A stretch of DNA of 64,000 bases. It comes from Ailanthus altissimus (lineage: Eukaryota > Streptophyta > Magnoliopsida > Sapindales > Simaroubaceae). The position numbers and the translations under genes are program-made. The notes beneath the pieces were generated by a model. The model saw only the letters and a program-made list of their open reading frames with translations. It searched no databases and was not told where the DNA came from. Numbering within the stretch: position 1 is the stretch's first letter; every line of letters begins with the position of its first letter. The stretch lies in NCBI GenBank assembly GCA_946807835.1, contig OX327684.1, positions 32,424,501-32,488,500 on the forward strand, written 5' to 3'. Of the stretch, positions 59,601 through 64,000 are shown piece by piece.

Positions 59601-60683
59601 AGAAGATTTGATGATTTTATGCTGCATTGTGGCTTCACAATGAGCAAGTATGATGGATGTGTGTACTTCAAAGCATTGAATAACAGTAAGCGTATGTATC
59701 TCCTTCTATATGTTGATGATATGCTAATTGCATGTGAGGATATGGAAGAGATACATAAGCTGAAAAATCAGTTGGGTGGTGAGTTTGAAATGAAAGATTT
59801 GGGGTCAGCCAAAAGAATTTTGGGTATGGATATAGTGAGAGGCAGTGATGTTATTTTCTTGTCTCAACAACGGTATATACTCAAGGTTCTTGACAGGTTC
59901 AGAATGAGGGATGCCAAAGTTGTGTTGACTCCATTGGCAATGCATTTCAAACTGTCGGCATCTCAATCACCACAAATTGAAGAAGAAAAATTGCATATGC
60001 TTAAGGTACCATATGCTAGTGTTGTTGGTTCTATAATGTATGCTATGGTTTGCACAAGGCCGGATATAGCACAAGCGGTGAGTGTTGTAAGTAGATACAT
60101 GGCTAATCCTGGAAAGGAGCATTGGATGGCCGTGAAATGGATACTTAGGTATCTAAAGGGGACGTCACATTATGGTTTGCTATTCATAAGGGTTGGCACA
60201 GGTGATGAAATGGTGAAGGGTTACGTGGACTCAGATTACGCAGGTGACTTGGACAATAGAAGGTCTTTATCTGGGTATATCTTCACGGTGTTTGGATGTA
60301 GCGTATGCTGGAAATCAGTATTGCAGCATGTTGTAGCACTATCAACTACCGAAGCCGAGTATATAGCCTTAGGAGAAGCAATTAAAGAGGCTATATGGTT
60401 GAAAGGTATATGTGCTGAACTTTTGGCTATGGATGAAGTTAATACTTCAGTACATTGTGATAGCCAAAGTGCCATACATCTAAGCAAACATCAGGTGTTT
60501 CATGAAAGATCAAAACACATTGATGTTAGGATGCATTTCATTCGGGATACTGTGCAGAGTGGCATTATTAGTCTGTGTAAAATTCCGACGTCGGAGAATC
60601 CTGCTGATATGTTGACTAAGCCGCTGCCCTCAGTTAAGTTCAAGTTGTGTATGGACTTAACTGGAATCACAACTTACAATTAA
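56679..60683 (+). CDS. Copia (Tnt1-like) gag-pol polyprotein, 1334 aa, intact frame
   Basis: Complete polyprotein of a Ty1/copia LTR retrotransposon. The ATG at 56679 is taken as start; the frame extends two codons further only with TTG. Order of parts: gag at about 1-225; zinc knuckle CYFCKKEGHFRRDC at 231-244; protease with DSG at 288-290 (DSGYTFHM); GAG-pre-integrase LWHLRLGHLGERGL at about 415-430; integrase with HSDLWGP near 475, RMDNGLEF near 540 and the Glu of GLAERMNR near 578; reverse transcriptase with DVKTAFLHGELEEELYM near 926 and the YVDDM catalytic box near 1010; RNase H with YVDSDYAGD near 1183; and the closing ADMLTKPL. All core catalytic motifs are present and there is no stop or frameshift, so the element is potentially autonomous. 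Gag start and zinc-knuckle style resemble Tnt1 (Tork lineage), by inference. Flanked by the PBS and PPT. Confidence 0.97.
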   Translation: MAPHKHEVEKFTGHNDFNLWKLKMMALLESQGLESALEEPSSTSDKSSTSKLDMDLETINRKARSEIILSLGDEVLREVGAEKSALVLWKRLDELYMTKSLTNRLYLKKNLFGLSLVEGGSLNEHIDFFNKTVIDLETVDVKISDEDKAIPLLSSLPKSYEHFVDTLLYGRESLTMKDVRAALNSKVLVKKSEQQQQNSAAVLVARGRAESRESKVRNSSRSKSRGKSKKCYFCKKEGHFRRDCPERKAKYQGKRPEADAAIVYEEDYEVAETLVASNGQNTGEWILDSGYTFHMCPNKALFTSYQSINGCKVLMGNNMACQVIGMGSIRLKLHDGSVRELLDVRHVPDLKRNLISLGMLDQSGCTFKGESGTLKVIKGSMVVMRGERKHGLYVLSGEAVIGSASFSVDNENMQTKLWHLRLGHLGERGLKELYDQGVFGKGKIQPMGFCEHCVLGKAHRVKFNTGEHNTKGTLDYIHSDLWGPAQAVTHGGARYFLSFIDDYSRKLWVYVLKSKEQVFETFQKWKALVENQTGKKIKRLRMDNGLEFCNTEFDKFCAKYGIARHKTVRYTPQQNGLAERMNRTLLERVRCMLTNAGLSKAFWGEAVVTAAYLINRSPSSAIGFMTPEQKWSEGTPKYDHLRVFGCPAFVHIKQGKLEPRALKGIFIGYPEGVKGYKVWCTDLNPHKSIISRDVTFNESTLLETNSDSVLKKPEDVPSSVSESETEHHEVEHDLRPDIPIGQHFNDDAHEEQKPENFSETAPLQSSTPEAELEEYQLARDRQRRVVRPPSRYAYADLIAYAFNTAYTIEYDEPKSYTEAIESVNCVKWQQAMEEDITSLNKNHTWKLVVKPRNKRLVGCKWVYKVKEGVPGVEPTKFKARLVAQGFTQKEGVDFHEIFSPVVKHSSIRILLSMCVNLNLHLEQMDVKTAFLHGELEEELYMAQPKGFEEPGKEDYACLLKKSLYGLKQSPRQWYRRFDDFMLHCGFTMSKYDGCVYFKALNNSKRMYLLLYVDDMLIACEDMEEIHKLKNQLGGEFEMKDLGSAKRILGMDIVRGSDVIFLSQQRYILKVLDRFRMRDAKVVLTPLAMHFKLSASQSPQIEEEKLHMLKVPYASVVGSIMYAMVCTRPDIAQAVSVVSRYMANPGKEHWMAVKWILRYLKGTSHYGLLFIRVGTGDEMVKGYVDSDYAGDLDNRRSLSGYIFTVFGCSVCWKSVLQHVVALSTTEAEYIALGEAIKEAIWLKGICAELLAMDEVNTSVHCDSQSAIHLSKHQVFHERSKHIDVRMHFIRDTVQSGIISLCKIPTSENPADMLTKPLPSVKFKLCMDLTGITTYN

Positions 60684-60746
60684 GGTTGTGATGTGGGGGA
60701 TGGATCCTTGGTTGCTCTCTTGGTGTTGTTGGAGTGATTTTGTATC

Positions 60747-60758
60747 AAGGAGGGGATT
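60747..60758 (+). other. Polypurine tract
   Basis: AAGGAGGGGATT lies directly before the 3' LTR and is the expected primer for plus-strand synthesis. Confidence 0.85.
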
Positions 60759-61504
60759 TGTGGAATTTGTGATCCAAAATTATGTTTATGATGTTGGTAA
60801 TGTTTGGAACAAATTCGGGAACATGTCGGAATTATTTTGGAGCCGGAAGCATGTGTGGAAGAGGTGGAATTCTAACGGAACAGTTGAAAAATTGCAGAAG
60901 AAAACAGGGAAAAATTCCCAGGTGTGGGCGCCGCGGCGCAGGAAGCGCTGACGGCGGCATTGGTTCCAGAATGTCAATGCCGCGGCGTTGGATCTCAATG
61001 CTGCGGCGCTGCACTGTTCACTGCTCAATGCTGCGGCGCTGGATCTCAATGCCGCGGCGTTGCACTGTTCACGGTCACTGTTCACTGTTACTGTTCACAA
61101 TCTGAAAATTCCGAATTTAGGCTTTTCCTTTCCGTTTTTTGTGGGTATTTTAGACTTCATATAAATACCCCATTATGCCTAGGGTTATGTAAGATGAGAA
61201 ACACTCTCAAAACTCTTTAGAATAAACCCTAGAGCTCCAAAATTCAATTGTATCATTCCTTGATCTTGTATGTTAAATTCTCTTGTAATCAACCAAAGAA
61301 TAAGAGAGACTTGGATCCTTGATCCACCGTGGACGTAAGCAATTTGCTGAACCACGTATTTTGTGTCTTGGTATGGTATATTTCTACTTTTCTCTATTGT
61401 CAATACTTAGCTCTACAATTTAGCTTGTTGTTCTTGCTTGGATTGCTTTAAACTACTTCATTGCTTGTATTCTCTACGTATTCCGCTGCGTGTTAATCTC
61501 AACA
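60759..61504 (+). mobile_element. 3' LTR of the complete Copia element (746 bp)
   Basis: Same ends as the 5' LTR. It is 51 bp longer because the GC-rich block holds one extra repeat (about 61021-61071, with further TGCGGCGCTGG and CCGCGGCGTTG motifs). TATA core at 61160-61167. The whole element, LTR to LTR, is 5571 bp (55934-61504); TAACT follows at 61505-61509. Confidence 0.95.
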
Positions 61505-61509
61505 TAACT

Positions 61510-61968
61510 CATATAATAATCTACATAAAAGTTAACCTACTTTGTATTGTTCATTTTCACTATTTAAAGAATCTATTATTTATTTACATAATAATTTTTA
61601 TTTTAAAGACTAACTTATGTTATTCAATCTATCCCAATTACTTATAGAACTCGTTACTTATATAATAATTTTTATTTTAAAAATTTATTTGTGGATGAAA
61701 TCATCTTTATTTTAAGAATTTGTATGAAAATTCGACTTGTTTTAGTATTACTTATCAAAGGTTAAATATTTATTAATAATTTAAAAAATTAACTTATTAA
61801 ATAATACTATGTATCTATCTATTTATACAAAAAAAATTGTATTTAATTTTTATCTCGTATCAAACATGACAAGGAAAAAGGGCATAAGACTCTTTAAAGT
61901 ACTTATGACTCTTTTTTAAAAGGACATATATAATAATAGGATATAGATGAGATTCATTACATGCCTTG
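61510..61968. other. AT-rich flank of the Copia insertion
   Basis: Continues the degenerate tandem repeat that the Copia element interrupted (ACTCATATAATAATCT, AACCTACTTTGTATTGTTCAT and similar). No gene. Confidence 0.5.
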
Positions 61969-62461
61969 TGTCACGGGTCGCACGCTTGCCATTGACCCAA
62001 AAGGCTAACCTGTTAGGTAATGCTGCATGCCTACCCTTATATACCCAAAACCCACCCAATTTCTATTCGATGTGGGACGTGACATTTTCTCCCACCCAAT
62101 CACGTGACGCCCTCGTCACTGTGTGGCCCAAATTCAAGGATCAACTTGGCCCGTATTGTCCATCCCCCCGAGGATAGGGGACCCACTACCCACGTGACAA
62201 TCTCTATTGGAGCTCAAGACGCAGAAATTTTAGGGCCCATTTGACCCGTATTACCCATCCCTAGCGGTATAGGGGACCCACATCCCATGTGACAATCTCT
62301 ATTGGGGCGATTTTGGGGTTTACATACGAATGAGAATTTGGGTCTGCTCTGATACCACTTGTTACGGGCCGGGCGTTTGTCATTGACCTAAAAGACTAGT
62401 CTGTTAAGTAATACTATATACTCAAAATTTATCCAATTTTTATTTAATGTGAGACGTGACA
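61969..62461 (-). mobile_element. TRIM (miniature LTR retrotransposon), 493 bp
   Basis: Complete on the minus strand: 5' LTR 62461-62360, primer binding site TGGTATCAGAGC at 62357-62346 (two bases inside), internal domain, polypurine tract GGGTGGGAGAAAA just before the 3' LTR 62084-61969. LTRs are 102 and 116 bp with TG...CA ends and share TGTCACGT, ATTGG and GGTCAATG blocks. CTTG directly flanks both sides (61965-61968 and 62462-62465). The internal domain contains two copies of an ~85-bp unit with GGGACCCAC and GTGACAATCTCTATTGG. No protein is encoded, so it depends on enzymes from an autonomous element. Confidence 0.85.
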
Positions 62462-63737
62462 CTTGGGACGTACATTAGTTCTTAGTCGTGTCGCGTGGGA
62501 TGATGATAACTACTACTACTACTACTATTATTATTATTATTTATCTTTGTAATTGAATCTTCTTTGGTCTTGTTTTATTAATAATGCGCACCATGCGTTA
62601 ACTATCATCACTACGATGGAAACAGATGAGGAAAATATTTCACGCAAAATATAAAAATGAAATTAAAAAATATATATATAAGGCTTGAATTGGTCTCCAA
62701 ATCTCAGAAAGTTGCTAAAAGCAAATAAAAATGGGCACCTCTGTTAATTCTTCCAAGCCACGCATCATTAATTTCTTCCTAAATTTTTTTTGAGTAGAAT
62801 CCTATCAGAGTTTTATTTATTAATTCTTCTTAAAAATGTTATTTATTAATAACATTACTACATCACGTCATGGAAATAGATAAGGAAAAGTATTGCTTGC
62901 AAAAAAATTTCAAAAAATCAAAAAAAAATTGCAGATGAATTATTCTCCATTGCGTATAATAGTTGTCGAAACCAAATAAAAGTTGAAAAAACAAATTATC
63001 CAAGAAACCAAGTTGACATTTCCTTCTTCTTGATAAGAAATCGCATAATGCAACATGAAAGGGCAACAAAGTAAATGAATGGAAAGATGACTCGTCATGG
63101 CCATACCTAGAATTAGAAATTGGAATCTTTACTCGTAGAAAGTAGGTTTTATCAATTGAATTTATTTGAGGCTAGCGAGTTTATTGGTAAAAAAAATAGT
63201 TTAAGTGGCATATTGTTTCTTCATGCCCTCAGGTTTCAAATAGAATAAGCGTTGCTTATAAGAAACTTGTATCAAATTTGCCATACAATTAATCAGTTCA
63301 TATATACTTTTCAAGTATGGTCAAAATTTACGATTTGCAAATTTCTTTTATTGCTTCTTTAGTGAACGGAAATATTGTTGTTGAGTTCCCAACTATCAAG
63401 TTATTGGTTGGACTGAAGAATCGAACGAATTGGATAATTAAACCATCCTTACATGTCGTATATGAATTACAAACTTTCGAATATTTAAACTTCTCAATGC
63501 ATGTCCTATATCTTTCGTTCGATTGTGGAAATATATATAGAAATTTTTTAATTTTTCTAATATAATATCAAAGCTCTAGTCTTGATTTTTCTAATATGGT
63601 ATTAGTACTTCAACTCCAAAGTCAATCAGACTCATTTTATTCAGATATTCACAACAAATAAAAAAGAAATATTAGATACTCTATCAAAGGGTATGGACTC
63701 CCGACTTCTATTCCCAAGTCCTCTAAAATCTCTGTCA
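62462..63737. other. Intergenic DNA
   Basis: An (ACT)n(ATT)n microsatellite lies at about 62509-62541. Frames at 62863-63069 (-) and 63317-63565 (+) show no family signal. The rest is AT-rich without recognised features. Confidence 0.45.
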
Positions 63738-63970
63738 AAAATAAATTCTTGCATCTATATATATTGCCTGGTTTACAAAAATAACCTATAATTTGTTGGG
63801 GGCACAATGAAACCTCATCTTTGAAGCCAAAAATTTGGTAAGGAATAATACATTTCCTTGACTGCCAATAATTATAACTTTCCACTATGCTATATATATT
63901 TCTTGATCACACCCATCAAATGCTATGTTCCTACTCTTCTCTCAATGCAGTAAGTAGCTCTCTATATCTA
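63738..63970 (-). pseudogene. GulLO 3'-end relic B
   Basis: Minus-strand fragment of GulLO exon 4. From right to left it shows a worn version of the HWGKNRNLVFDGVIKKY region (ATTTGATGGGTGTGATCAAGAAATA compared with GTTTGATGGAGTAATCAAGAAATAC, each quoted in part), then FGFKDEV, CPQQIIGYFCKPGNIYRCKN (compare APKKGYFCRPGKIYKDAR). A segment between the KY and GFKD parts is deleted and the frame shifts. Same strand as gene 2, about 13-15 kb upstream of it. Sequence left of the end near 63730 no longer aligns. Confidence 0.75.
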
Positions 63971-64000
63971 AATAGAGTAGTGTTATATAATTAGAAAAAA

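Overview
The window is nuclear DNA of a eudicot plant. It is AT-rich, its genes have short GT-AG introns, and it is crowded with plant-type retrotransposons. Four gene families are clear: two L-gulonolactone oxidase-like genes, a 3-ketoacyl-CoA synthase, an LHP1-interacting hnRNP (LIF2 type) and a small lysine-rich unknown protein. I cannot name the species.

Layout. 1-10.3 kb is a nest of decayed retroelements. Colinear Copia fragments (integrase end, reverse transcriptase, RNase H, LTR) are interrupted by a ~1.1-kb repeat present in two opposite orientations and by a Ty3/gypsy integrase tail with its LTR. 10.6-13.0 kb holds GulLO gene 1 (+, 4 exons). 13-26 kb is mostly AT-rich noncoding DNA with a GC-rich hairpin island, a degenerate tandem array and a 24-nt perfect match to the KCS gene. 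26.2-27.8 kb is the intronless KCS gene (+). 28.4-29.6 kb is a LINE 3' end (-). 30.3-30.9 kb is a long foldback element. 31.3-31.7 kb is a small unknown gene (+). 33.5-36.3 kb is the LIF2-like gene (-, 8 coding exons, 479 residues). 38-46 kb is a second transposon nest: a GulLO 3'-end relic, a solo Copia LTR, a Copia gag/integrase relic split by a 2.7-kb solo gypsy LTR, and a ~0.84-kb inverted repeat. 48.2-51.0 kb is GulLO gene 2 (-). 52.2-55.3 kb holds a direct duplication, one copy of which carries a ~1.5-kb terminal-inverted-repeat element packed with CACGTG palindromes. 55.9-61.5 kb is a complete Tnt1-like Copia retrotransposon with an open 1334-residue polyprotein. 61.97-62.46 kb is a structurally complete TRIM. 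The window ends in another GulLO 3'-end relic.

How it fits together. The GulLO copies (two full genes with identical lengths for exons 2-4, two 3'-end relics) are a locally duplicated family broken up by transposons. KCS (very-long-chain fatty acid elongation), LIF2 (chromatin-linked RNA binding) and the small unknown gene are ordinary single genes sitting in the intervals, with no sign of joint function. I found no new multi-gene system. The most unusual objects are the G-box-rich TIR element with its paralogous empty site, the foldback elements and the nested-insertion records.
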